From: Rhizobium sullae
GTDB taxonomy: Bacteria; Pseudomonadota; Alphaproteobacteria; Rhizobiales; Rhizobiaceae
Direction of reading: 5' to 3'
DNA: 64,000 bases
NCBI RefSeq assembly: GCF_900169785.1
Contig: NZ_FWER01000012.1
Coordinates: 482-64,481, forward strand
The notes beneath the pieces are model-generated. The model was not told the origin of the DNA and did not search any database. It saw nothing but the letters and a program-made list of their open reading frames with translations. Numbering within the stretch: position 1 is the first letter of the stretch; every line of letters starts with the position of its first letter. A program made the position numbers and the translations under genes. Below are positions 52,935-63,451 of this stretch, one piece after another.

Positions 52935-53231
52935 ATGAGCCAGTACCGTGCCCGCCCGCCTGCAGTTGCCACGCTCCTTCTCGACGATGCCGTGGTGCGC
53001 ATCACGCGCTGGGATTTCGAGCCGGGTGCGGATACTGGCGTGCATACCCACGGCTTCGGCTATGTCGTCGTGCCGATGACCGATTGCAAATTTCTGCTCG
53101 AGGATGCGGACGGCAGCCGGCGCGTCGACATCGCCAACGGTGCCGCCTACCGGCGCGAGGCGGGCGTAGAGCACAATGTCGTCAATGCCGGAAGCGAGCC
53201 GATGTCCTTCATCGAGATAGAATACAAGTAA
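52935..53231 (+). CDS. Cupin-domain protein
   Basis: This single small cupin barrel starts MSQYRARPPAVATLLLDDAV (98 residues; the adjacent ATG at 52932 is also possible). The metal-binding motif region is TGVHTHGFGYVVVPMTDCKF with a second part REAGVEHNVVNAGSEPMSFI, giving two or three His ligands. CAGGAGAG precedes the start. The stop lies three bases before the MBL hydrolase gene, so the two are co-transcribed. The substrate is unknown. Confidence 0.82.
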   Translation: MSQYRARPPAVATLLLDDAVVRITRWDFEPGADTGVHTHGFGYVVVPMTDCKFLLEDADGSRRVDIANGAAYRREAGVEHNVVNAGSEPMSFIEIEYK

Positions 53232-53234
53232 GCC

Positions 53235-54167
53235 ATGCCGAGCCCGACATTCGATCTTGCCTTCGAGCCTCACTATGGCCGCGCGGTGGATGTGGCGCCG
53301 GGGGTCCAGCGCGTCACGGCCAACAATCCGAGCCCCTTCACCTTCCACGGCACGAACAGCTATATCCTCGGAACCTCGTCCGTCGCGGTCATCGATCCGG
53401 GGCCGGAGAACGAGGCGCATTTTGAGGCGCTGATTAAGGCGCTCAAGGGCCGGGCGGTCACGCATATTGTCATCACCCATACACATCGCGACCACTCGCC
53501 GCTTGCCGCACGGCTAAAGCGGGAGACCGGCGCCGTTACCGTCGGCGAAGGACCGCACAGGGCAGCGCGGCCGCTCCATGACGGCGAGGTGAATCCCTTT
53601 GCCGAAAGCTCCGATACGCATTTCGTGCCGGATATCGCAATCGGCGACGGCGAGACCATCGAGGAGGACGGCTGGGCGCTGACGGCGGTGCTGACACCCG
53701 GGCACGCCGCAAACCACGCGGCCTTTTCGCTCGACGGCACCGGCATCCTCTTTTCCGGCGACCACGTCATGGCCTGGGCGACGTCCATCGTGGCGCCGCC
53801 GGACGGTTCGATGGCCGACTACATGGCCTCGCTCGACAAACTGATTTCGCGCCGCGACCACCTGCTTTTCCCGGGCCATGGCGGGCCGGTGAAACGCCCC
53901 GTCTCCTTCATGCGGGCGCTGAAGACGCACCGCCGCATGCGCGAGCGCGCGGTGATGGAGCGCATCAAAGCCGGCGACCGGCTGGTTCCCGACATGGTGA
54001 GGGTGATCTACCGCGACACCGACCCAAGGCTGCACGGCGCGGCAGCACTCTCCGTCTTCGCGCATCTCGAGGACCTGGTGGAACGCGGGATCGTGCAGAC
54101 GGACGGACCGCCTTCGCTCTTCGGGGGGTATCAACTGGTGGCTGGGGCGGACGATGAACCGAAATGA
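53235..54167 (+). CDS. MBL-fold hydrolase, LACTB2-like
   Basis: This 310-residue metallo-beta-lactamase fold protein has the zinc motif VITHTHRDHSPLAARL (about residue 80), TPGHAANHAAF, LFSGDHVMAW and LLFPGHGGPVKRP. The C-terminal 60 residues (RVIYRDTDPRLHGAAALSVF; HLEDLVERGIV) form a winged helix as in human LACTB2, a ribonuclease-like subfamily. It follows the cupin gene by three bases and overlaps the start of the broken DUF393 gene by 14 bases, indicating a former three-gene operon. Confidence 0.87.
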   Translation: MPSPTFDLAFEPHYGRAVDVAPGVQRVTANNPSPFTFHGTNSYILGTSSVAVIDPGPENEAHFEALIKALKGRAVTHIVITHTHRDHSPLAARLKRETGAVTVGEGPHRAARPLHDGEVNPFAESSDTHFVPDIAIGDGETIEEDGWALTAVLTPGHAANHAAFSLDGTGILFSGDHVMAWATSIVAPPDGSMADYMASLDKLISRRDHLLFPGHGGPVKRPVSFMRALKTHRRMRERAVMERIKAGDRLVPDMVRVIYRDTDPRLHGAAALSVFAHLEDLVERGIVQTDGPPSLFGGYQLVAGADDEPK

Positions 54168-54776
54168 CTACAGCTATTGGCACGATGCGGCTGTTCCGGC
54201 CTTTCCGGACGACAAGCCGCTCATCATCTTCGACGGCGAATGCGTCTTCTGTTCCGGCGGGGTGAAAGTTGCGCTGAAGCATGACAGGCGCAACGCTACT
54301 GCTTCCTCGCTGCGCAATCAGCGCTCGGCGCAGCACTTTACCGCCACTACGACCTGGACGAGCGGGACTACGAGACGAACATCCTGATCGAAGACGGCCG
54401 CCCGCATTTCAAATCCGAGGGTTCGATCCGCTTAACATCTTCCCCGCCGTGAAGGACGAGGATTTTCAGGGGCGGCTTTAGGCCGCCCTTTCGAGTCCTC
54501 GGCTCCCGCGAGAAGTCTCCGACGCCGCCGATGGCCGTGTTCCAGCCAGGAGTATGTTGCCCGCCGCGTTGACGTCGGCGTGGTCTGCGCCAGGCTGCGG
54601 TTTGTCGTGCGCGGCTGGCGATTTTTCGGCATTCCCCTGCCTCTGGTGCTGGCGCCCGGCGGCGATACCTACGAGGAGGAGCGCGAAGGCCGGTCCATTT
54701 TCATGTGGAAGTCGGCGGACCCCTTACCGGGCTGATCGTGCGCTATGCCGGATGGCTGGAGAAAGAAGGCGGCTGA
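54154..54776 (+). pseudogene. Decayed DUF393 (DCC) / DUF4166 gene interrupted by IS debris
   Basis: The start encodes a DCC-family thiol-oxidoreductase N-terminus (KPLIIFDGECVFCSGGVKVA, with the DxxCxxC motif). Near 54292 the frame shifts; the next frame continues FLAAQSALGAALYRHYDLDE to GRPHFKSEGSIRL and then breaks at about 54431. After 170 bp of foreign sequence, homology resumes at about 54598 with the end of a DUF4166 domain (RFVVRGWRFFGIPLPLVLAP). There is another frameshift near 54693, after which HFHVEVGGPLTGLIVRYAGW ends at TGA 54774-54776. Such DUF393-DUF4166 fusions are my inference for the ancestral gene. It is clearly nonfunctional. Confidence 0.8.
54432..54600 (-). mobile_element. 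IS200/IS605-family remnant (tnpB 3-prime end)
   Basis: On the minus strand, 54600-54478 encodes about 40 residues including ADHADVNAAGNILLAGTRPS and ending at TAA. The DxNAAxNI pattern is the conserved C-terminal RuvC-III/zinc region of TnpB proteins. Just beyond the stop lies a hairpin, GGGCGGC (54470-54476) / GCCGCCC (54482-54488), like the subterminal palindromes of these elements. The 5-prime part of tnpB, tnpA and the other end are missing. It sits inside the broken DUF393/DUF4166 gene and probably caused its inactivation, followed by a deletion. Confidence 0.7.
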
Positions 54777-54785
54777 GGCCTGTTC

Positions 54786-55694
54786 TTACCCCGCGATGCC
54801 CAGCAGTTCCATATCGAGGGCTTCGAGATAGCGGTCGGCGATTTCGGCGCTGAGGCCGAGGTCGTGCTGGCCGTAGCGGGAGGCGACGCGGATGTCGACG
54901 AAGGTGGTTTCGGCTTCTTCGCGCAGCCGGATGACGACGTCGAAGTGCAGGCCGAGGATAAGCGTGCGGGCTTCACCCTGCAGCGTCACGCCGTTTGCGC
55001 TGCGGATGAGCTCTGCGACATCGTCCTCATAAGGCCGCGGCGTGGGAACGGGGACCTGATCGGGCGCTTCGGCGACAGCATTGCCATCAGGCGCTGGCCT
55101 TGCCGGCGCATCCTCGAGATCGCGGACCGGTTCGCCTTCGCCGGCACTTCTGGTGATCGTGATGCCATCCAGCTTCGCCACTTTCCTGACGGCTTCGAGC
55201 ACCCGGTCGATCGCGCCTTCATAACGCCGGCCAGTTAGTTCCGGATAGGCGGCAAGCTGCTGTTCGCGCTCTTGCGGCGTGACGTCGGGATTGCGCTTCA
55301 TCCAGATCTGATCGGCATGTGGCGGCGAAAGCCAGTCGGGCGCGGAAACGACGTCCGTCGACACGTCGTAGATCGCCGGCAGCGTGAAATAGCGCTCAGC
55401 GGCAAATCCGCCGAAGCCCAAGGGAAGGATCGCAAAGATCAGCGCTTTCAGCGCATCGAGGCCGGCTTCGGCTCCTCGCACCCAGAGGCTTCTGAGGCCG
55501 ACGGCCGCAAGCAGGGCGGCCAGCATGGCAAAGCCGATGGAAACGAGAAGCAGTAGCACGAGATAGGGCGTGGCGAGCCCGCCGAAGCGATGGGCGACGA
55601 GCACCGCGACCCAAAGGACGAACGCAAACGCCCCGAAGCGCCGCGCGAAGCGGGCCGAATTGGAAACGGGGCGGTCAAAGCGGATGGCCATCAA
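54786..55694 (-). CDS. DUF1499 family membrane-anchored protein
   Basis: The 302-residue product has three TM segments in the first 100 residues (FGAFAFVLWVAVLVAHRFGG; YLVLLLLVSIGFAMLAALLA; LDALKALIFAILPLGFGGFA). They are followed by a periplasmic DUF1499 domain from about 110 (IYDVSTDVVSAPDW onward; ASRYGQHDLGLSAEIADRYL). A Pro/Ala-rich insert (APARPAPDGNAVAEAPDQVP) splits the domain. Family function is unknown. Adjacent ATGs at 55694 and 55691 are both possible. It is convergent with the broken DUF393/DUF4166 gene. Confidence 0.82.
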   Translation of the reverse strand: MMAIRFDRPVSNSARFARRFGAFAFVLWVAVLVAHRFGGLATPYLVLLLLVSIGFAMLAALLAAVGLRSLWVRGAEAGLDALKALIFAILPLGFGGFAAERYFTLPAIYDVSTDVVSAPDWLSPPHADQIWMKRNPDVTPQEREQQLAAYPELTGRRYEGAIDRVLEAVRKVAKLDGITITRSAGEGEPVRDLEDAPARPAPDGNAVAEAPDQVPVPTPRPYEDDVAELIRSANGVTLQGEARTLILGLHFDVVIRLREEAETTFVDIRVASRYGQHDLGLSAEIADRYLEALDMELLGIAG

Positions 55695-55912
55695 ACTTAC
55701 CAGTTATGCGCAGGCGCATACCGCCTGCGAGGGCGCAATAAGCGCCCACACTTGTTTATGGCAAGATTCGCCTAAATTGAAACTGTTGTCTCCGCGCAAG
55801 GGCCGCAATCCACCAAAAGGCTGTTATGGCTTTCATAAGCGACATCTGATATGTCACTAAAAAGACAGCTCCAGCGGATTTGTGGACAACAGGACGGATC
55901 AGGAGTAACGCG

Positions 55913-56302
55913 ATGCTTTCATCGGAAACACCCGAAAGACCGCAAGTATCATCGCTTGGCGCAAGCGATCCATCCGAGGCCTTCCTGCCGATGGAGCTTC
56001 TCGAGCTCGAGCTTTCGCTCGAAGGCTATGACGGCGGGGAAGAAGGCTTCTGCGAGGCGGTGCGCGCAGCTGCCGCCAATGCAAATGGCGAATTCCTGTT
56101 CGATCTTCCGGCAGCCGGGCTGATCGAGGATTGCCGGCGCCTCGCCGTTTTGCGCATCCCTTCGGTGAGTTCCGAAATGCGTGTCGTGCTTGCCGTTCTT
56201 GATCGCGATGGCTCCGAAATCCGCGTGCAGGCGCCGGATGAGGAGACAGAACATCTCGTGCAGTTCGCCGATGCCTTCATCGAAGTGCTGGAACGAATCT
56301 GA
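55913..56302 (+). CDS. Hypothetical acidic protein
   Basis: Reading from ATG 55913, which follows ATCAGGAGTAACGCG, gives 129 residues (MLSSETPERPQVSSLGASDP). The protein is acidic, with LLELELSLEGYDGGEEGFCE and the C-terminal TEHLVQFADAFIEVLERI; there is no signal or TM helix. I recognise no family. The good ribosome site and the even codon use support a real gene. The preceding gap 55695-55912 shows no other feature. Confidence 0.65.
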   Translation: MLSSETPERPQVSSLGASDPSEAFLPMELLELELSLEGYDGGEEGFCEAVRAAAANANGEFLFDLPAAGLIEDCRRLAVLRIPSVSSEMRVVLAVLDRDGSEIRVQAPDEETEHLVQFADAFIEVLERI

Positions 56303-56389
56303 TCTCAACCGCGTTCTTCGATGTTTGTTGACGTGAGCCGGCAAATCGCCTCTTGTCTGGCGACCGGCTCATGCATCGGAGAATGTGCT

Positions 56390-56646
56390 ATGCGTCTTTC
56401 CGCTCTTTCCCTGCCCCTCGCCGCAATCGCCATCGGCCTTTCGGCCTGCCAGAGCCTCACGCCGGAAGAACGGCGGGCTGCCGACGAGCGGCAGTGCCTC
56501 GGCTACGGCTTCAAGCGCGGCACCAATGCCTTTGCCACCTGCCTGCAGCGCATCGATCTCGACAGGCGCGCCGACGCGCGAGCATTTCGCCTGCAGGCGG
56601 ACGAGAACTTCGACGATTTCACCCGGCCGATCTACTATCCGCGCTA

Positions 56647-56659
<13 letters not shown>
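56390..56659 (+). CDS. Small lipoprotein
   Basis: This 89-residue protein has a lipobox signal MRLSALSLPLAAIAIGLSAC (lipidated Cys20). The mature part contains ERQCLGYGFKRGTNAFATCL and the aromatic tail RPIYYPRYYRR. Two Cys in the mature chain may form a disulfide. The CLGYGFKxGT...FATC pattern is shared by many small alphaproteobacterial lipoproteins of unknown role. Its last 13 bases overlap the convergent ppdK gene. The start follows GGAGAATGTGCT. Confidence 0.75.
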
Positions 56660-59319
<2,660 letters not shown>

Positions 59320-59450
59320 CTTCCCCCCGATATCAAAATCAGGACCAGCTTATTCCCTTGGTCCTGAAATGAAAATCGACAAATACGGCGAAATGTTGCA
59401 CCGCACAATGGATGCGCACAGTTTCGAACCGTTTGAATGGAGGAGGGAAG

Positions 59451-59491
59451 AAAAAAAGCTTTGCGGGACTGCAACAACCGTCCCGCAAAGC
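59451..59491 (-). terminator. Strong Rho-independent terminator
   Basis: GCTTTGCGGGAC (59458-59469) pairs perfectly with GTCCCGCAAAGC (59480-59491). On the minus strand the stem is followed by seven T residues (complement of 59451-59457). It lies 232 bases downstream of the smc stop codon and 132 bases upstream of the ppdK start. Confidence 0.85.
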
Positions 59492-59558
59492 CTTATTTCC
59501 GTCCAGCCAGGAAACTGGACGGGGGGTACGCTAAACCGGGTCAATCGGACCACCCTCG
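59451..59558 (-). ncRNA. Candidate intergenic small RNA between smc and ppdK
   Basis: On the minus strand a perfect TATAAT (59570-59565) would start transcription near 59558. The transcript would contain an eight-base-pair hairpin (CCGTCCAG/CTGGACGG region near 59498-59522) and end at a very strong intrinsic terminator at 59451-59491. A good -35 box is not evident. The 403-bp gap 59320-59722 holds no protein gene. The alternative is that this is simply a distant smc terminator. Expression is untested. Confidence 0.4.
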
Positions 59559-59722
59559 TCCAACATTATACCCGGCAAATCCAACATGCGCATAGCCGAC
59601 CCTCAGGCCCGCCGCATGGAAACAACTTCTAATTCAATTCCGCAAATTGTGCATCACCCAATTGGGTTAACGCGTCCTTTGCGACCTGACCTTTTTTGGG
59701 TATTTATGAAAGCGCTTATTTT

Positions 59723-62700
59723 TCAAGCTGTTTCGCGAAGGCGTTCGGCAGTTTGCAGGTCGACGGAAACAAGCTGCGATACGCCCTGCTCCGCCATCGT
59801 TACACCAAAAAGTCGATTCATGCGTGCCATGGTGATCGGATTGTGAGTGATGATCACGAATCGGGTCTCGGTCGATGCGGCCATTTCATCCATCAGGTTG
59901 CAATAGCGCTCGACATTGTGGTCGTCGAGCGGCGCGTCCACTTCGTCGAGCACGCAGATCGGCGCCGGATTGGTGAGGAAGACGGCGAAGATCAGAGCCA
60001 TGGCGGTCAGCGCCTGCTCGCCGCCGGAAAGCAGCGTCATCGTCTGCGGTTTCTTGCCGGGGGGGCGCGCGAGGATTTCGAGGCCCGCTTCCAGTGGATC
60101 GTCGGATTCGATCAGTTGCAGCTCCGCCGTACCGCCGCCGAAGAGGTGGGTGAAAAGGCGCTGGAACTGGCCGTTGACGACATCGAAAGCGGCGATCAAG
60201 CGTTCGCGGCCTTCGCGGTTGAGGCTCTGGATCGCACCGCGGAGCTTGCGGATGGCATCAATGACGTCGTCGCGCTCCCTGATCAGCGCTTCCAACTTTT
60301 CGGTGAGCTCCTTCTGCTCTTCCTCGGCGCGGAGATTCACGGCCCCAAGGCGCTCGCGCTCCATCTTCAGCCGCTCCAGCTCGCGCTCGACCTCGCGCAG
60401 GTCTGGAACGGTCTGCATGGCCTGCAGGCCCGTCAGGCGGAACGCCTCGTGCGGCGGAACATCGAGCGCTTCCCGAATGCGGCTCTCGCTCTCCTGCCGC
60501 TTTTCGCGCGCCGAGACGAGGCGCTCTTCGGCGCGGCCGCGACGCTCTCGGCTTTCTGCGAGTTCGGAAAGGGCGGTGGCAGCCTTGTGATCGGCTTCGC
60601 GCTGCACGAGTTCGGCGGCAGCCAGAAGATCTGCAGCCCCCCGGCGTGCAGCTTCTGCTTTCTGCAGTTCGTTCAGCAGCGCATGGCGCTTGTCTTCGAA
60701 CTCATCAGGCGCCATTTCGAGTTCGACGGCTTCTTCGCGGGCCTCCTCCTCGCGGTCGCGCAGGGTCGCTATGTGCTCTTCGGCGCTTGCGGCGCGCTGG
60801 CGCCAGGTCTCCCGCTCCTGGCCAATCGCCACGATGCGGCGCTGGCGGGCCTCGTTTTCGCGGTTCAGGCTTTCATGGCGAGCACGAGCTTCAGCCGCAA
60901 GGCCGCGATCGGTTGCGACCTCGGCCTGCTGAATGCGCAGCCGGTCGTCGAGCGCGACGATATCCGGCGCGTCCTCAAGCTCGATACGCGCATTCTCTTC
61001 TTGAACGGCGAAGTCTTCCTGCTGCGACTGGATCTGGCTGACGGCTTCCGCGATCACGTCGCGGCGGCGGATGAGATCACCAGCGGCGCGTTCAGCAGCG
61101 GCCAGCGCGTCGCGTGCCTCGGCAAGGTGCCTTGCCGAAAGGCGGCTCATGTCCCGCGCTTCGTTGAGCCTGCGTTCCTCGCCGCGAATGGCCTCGGTCG
61201 CCATTGCAAGCCGCTCTTCCGCTTCGGCTAGAACGTCGCGGGCAAGTGAAACTTCGCTTTCCAGCTCGTCGAGACGGTTCTTCTGGGCGAGGCGCAGGGC
61301 AGCCGCGCTCGGGGCGTCGGCGCCGGTAACATGGCCGTCCCAGCGGTAGACGGCGCCGTCCTTCGTCACCAGCCGTTGCCCGGGCTTCAGCTCCTTCATC
61401 AGCCGCGCGGCGTCGGCATCGGCGACGAGGCCGATCTGCTTCAAGCGGCGCGTTAGTGCAGCCGGCGCGCCGACATGGTTCCGCAAGGGCTCGGCACCCA
61501 CCGGCAGCGCGGGGTCAGACGCGCCGTCGCCATTTCCCGACCAGTGGGCCGGCGCCCTCGGGTCGAGAGGCGATTCCAGATCGTCGCCGAGTGCAGCACC
61601 CAACGCCGTTTCGAAGCCTCGATCGACACGGAGCTCATCGGCAACGGATGGAAATTCCCCCGCCGCCGCACCTGCGGCAAGCATGCGCGAGATGGTGCGA
61701 GCTTCAGTTTCCAGGGCATTCAGCTTCGAGCGCGCCTCCTCGACCGGCCCGCGGGAAAGCGCTTCGGTCTCGCGGGCTGCTGCGAGCGCCTGTTCGACCG
61801 CCTGAATCACCGTTTCGGCTTCCGCGACGGCGATCTCCGCAGCTTGGACAACTGCTCGCTTTTCATCGGGATCGGGCAGCGCAGCGATCTTTTCGGTCAC
61901 GCTGGAGAACTCGCGGCTTGCCTCGTCCAGCTGCCGTTCGAGGCGCATCTTGCGGTCGGCGAGATCGCGGATCGCGCGTTCCAGCTGATGGCGTCCGGCC
62001 GCGGCCTCGGCGCGCTCGGCGGTCAGTGCCGCGAAAACGTGCTCACTGTCGGCAAGCTTTGCCGCCGCACCTTCGAAAGCTTCGCGCAACTCGCCGGCAT
62101 GGCGTCCGGAATCCGCCAGTATTTCCGTAATATCCGCGTCCTCTGCGTCGAGGCGCGCTAGGATTGCGGCATTGTCCGAGACCAGCCGCTCCTCGCGCTG
62201 AATGTCCTCGGCAAGCTGCGCCAAGCGGCGGGTCAGCTCGTCGCGGCGGCGCAGGATACGGTTCGCGTCATCCTCGAGCTGGGTCTTGGCGATCTGCAGC
62301 CGCTGGAGGGCGGCAGCGGCACGCGCCTCGCTCTCGCGCAGCTCCGGCAGCTTCAGGCTGGCGACGCCTTGGGCCTTTGCCGCCTCCATCTGGATCTGGG
62401 CCTTTTCCGCAACGACGATGGTCGCCTTGTTGAGGGCGCTATCGGCCTCGGCTTCCGCCTCCTTCGCCTGCACCCAGCGGATATGCAGGAGTGTCGCTTC
62501 ACGCGCGCGGATTTCGGCGGACAGCGTCTTGAAGCGATTCGCCTGGCGTGCCTGGCGCTTCAGGCTCTCGATCTGGCCTTCGAGTTGCGAGGTCACGTCA
62601 TCGAGGCGTTCGAGGTTGCCTTCGGCGGCGCGAAGCCGCAGCTCTGCCTCGTGACGGCGGGAATGCAGGCCGGAAATGCCGGCCGCCTCTTCCAGCAACT

Positions 62701-63184
62701 GACGGCGGGCCTGCGGTTTGGCCGAAATCAGCTCGCCGATCCGCCCCTGGCCAACCATCGACGGTGAACGCGCGCCGGTCGAGGCATCAGCGAACAGGAG
62801 CTGCACGTCCTTAGCACGGCTTTCCTTGCCATTAATTCGATAGATCGAACCCTGCTCGCGCTCGATGCGGCGGGTCACCTGAATTTCGTCGCTGTCGTTG
62901 AAGGAGGCAGGCGCCGTGCGCTCGCTGTTGTCGAGATAGAGCGCGACTTCGGCCGTGTTGCGCGCCGGGCGGTTTCCCGAACCGGAGAAGATCACGTCGT
63001 CCATGCCGGAGGCGCGCATGTTCTTGTACGAGTTCTCGCCCATCACCCAGCGCAATGCCTCGACAAGATTGGACTTGCCGCAGCCGTTAGGCCCGACAAC
63101 GCCGGTGAGGCCCCGCTCGATGATGAATTCCGTCGGCTCGACGAAGGATTTGAAGCCGATGACGCGGAGCTTGTTGAACTTCAT
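59723..63184 (-). CDS. smc: Chromosome segregation protein Smc
   Basis: This 1153-residue SMC ATPase condenses and organises the chromosome with ScpA/ScpB. Walker A is GVVGPNGCGKSNLVEALRWV (residues about 29-48), followed by a long coiled coil, a hinge near the middle (FETALGAALGDDLESPLDPR), a second coiled coil, the signature LLSGGEQALTAMALIFAVF and Walker B ICVLDEVDAPLDDHNV. I choose the ATG at 63184 (MKFNKLRVIGFKSFVEPTEF), which follows CCGGAGCCCTCGC and matches the conserved SMC start; the frame open to 63388 upstream runs through a repeat element. Confidence 0.97.
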   Translation of the reverse strand: MKFNKLRVIGFKSFVEPTEFIIERGLTGVVGPNGCGKSNLVEALRWVMGENSYKNMRASGMDDVIFSGSGNRPARNTAEVALYLDNSERTAPASFNDSDEIQVTRRIEREQGSIYRINGKESRAKDVQLLFADASTGARSPSMVGQGRIGELISAKPQARRQLLEEAAGISGLHSRRHEAELRLRAAEGNLERLDDVTSQLEGQIESLKRQARQANRFKTLSAEIRAREATLLHIRWVQAKEAEAEADSALNKATIVVAEKAQIQMEAAKAQGVASLKLPELRESEARAAAALQRLQIAKTQLEDDANRILRRRDELTRRLAQLAEDIQREERLVSDNAAILARLDAEDADITEILADSGRHAGELREAFEGAAAKLADSEHVFAALTAERAEAAAGRHQLERAIRDLADRKMRLERQLDEASREFSSVTEKIAALPDPDEKRAVVQAAEIAVAEAETVIQAVEQALAAARETEALSRGPVEEARSKLNALETEARTISRMLAAGAAAGEFPSVADELRVDRGFETALGAALGDDLESPLDPRAPAHWSGNGDGASDPALPVGAEPLRNHVGAPAALTRRLKQIGLVADADAARLMKELKPGQRLVTKDGAVYRWDGHVTGADAPSAAALRLAQKNRLDELESEVSLARDVLAEAEERLAMATEAIRGEERRLNEARDMSRLSARHLAEARDALAAAERAAGDLIRRRDVIAEAVSQIQSQQEDFAVQEENARIELEDAPDIVALDDRLRIQQAEVATDRGLAAEARARHESLNRENEARQRRIVAIGQERETWRQRAASAEEHIATLRDREEEAREEAVELEMAPDEFEDKRHALLNELQKAEAARRGAADLLAAAELVQREADHKAATALSELAESRERRGRAEERLVSAREKRQESESRIREALDVPPHEAFRLTGLQAMQTVPDLREVERELERLKMERERLGAVNLRAEEEQKELTEKLEALIRERDDVIDAIRKLRGAIQSLNREGRERLIAAFDVVNGQFQRLFTHLFGGGTAELQLIESDDPLEAGLEILARPPGKKPQTMTLLSGGEQALTAMALIFAVFLTNPAPICVLDEVDAPLDDHNVERYCNLMDEMAASTETRFVIITHNPITMARMNRLFGVTMAEQGVSQLVSVDLQTAERLRETA

Positions 63185-63214
63185 GCGAGGGCTCCGGAAG
63201 AAGCGGCGGAGGGT

Positions 63215-63405
63215 TTGATACCTCCCTCTGCCCTGCCGGGCATCTCTCCCATTGGCGGGAGGCGGCGGCTTCCCCAAACAACCGGGCCATCGGCTAAAAC
63301 ACTTGTGACGGGCGGAAAAGCTGCCCCATCCGATCTCCCCCCTTGTGGGGGAGATGTCCAGCAGGACAGAGGGGGGTGCTCGCGCCAAGCCTTGAAACGA
63401 AAAAC
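63215..63405. repeat. RIME-like mosaic repeat between dsbA-like gene and smc
   Basis: The gap carries CCTCCCTCTGCCCTGCCGGG, TCTCCCATTGGCGGGAGG and a hairpin formed by ATCTCCCCCCTTGTGGGGGA near 63331-63351, then GATGTCCAGCAGGACAGAGG. These are of the same style as the blocks at 6955-7097 and 39900-40012. Confidence 0.65.
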
Positions 63406-63451
63406 AGGCGGACAGCCACGGCCAGCGCCCGTCATCGCCAAACGGTACGGA

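Noticed and set aside
59696-61231. A 511-codon open frame on the plus strand
   Set aside because: It is antisense to the C-terminal half of smc, which has intact ATPase motifs on the minus strand.
63185-63388. N-terminal extension of Smc
   Set aside because: It reads through a RIME-like repeat; the SMC family starts at MKFNKLRVIGFKSF.
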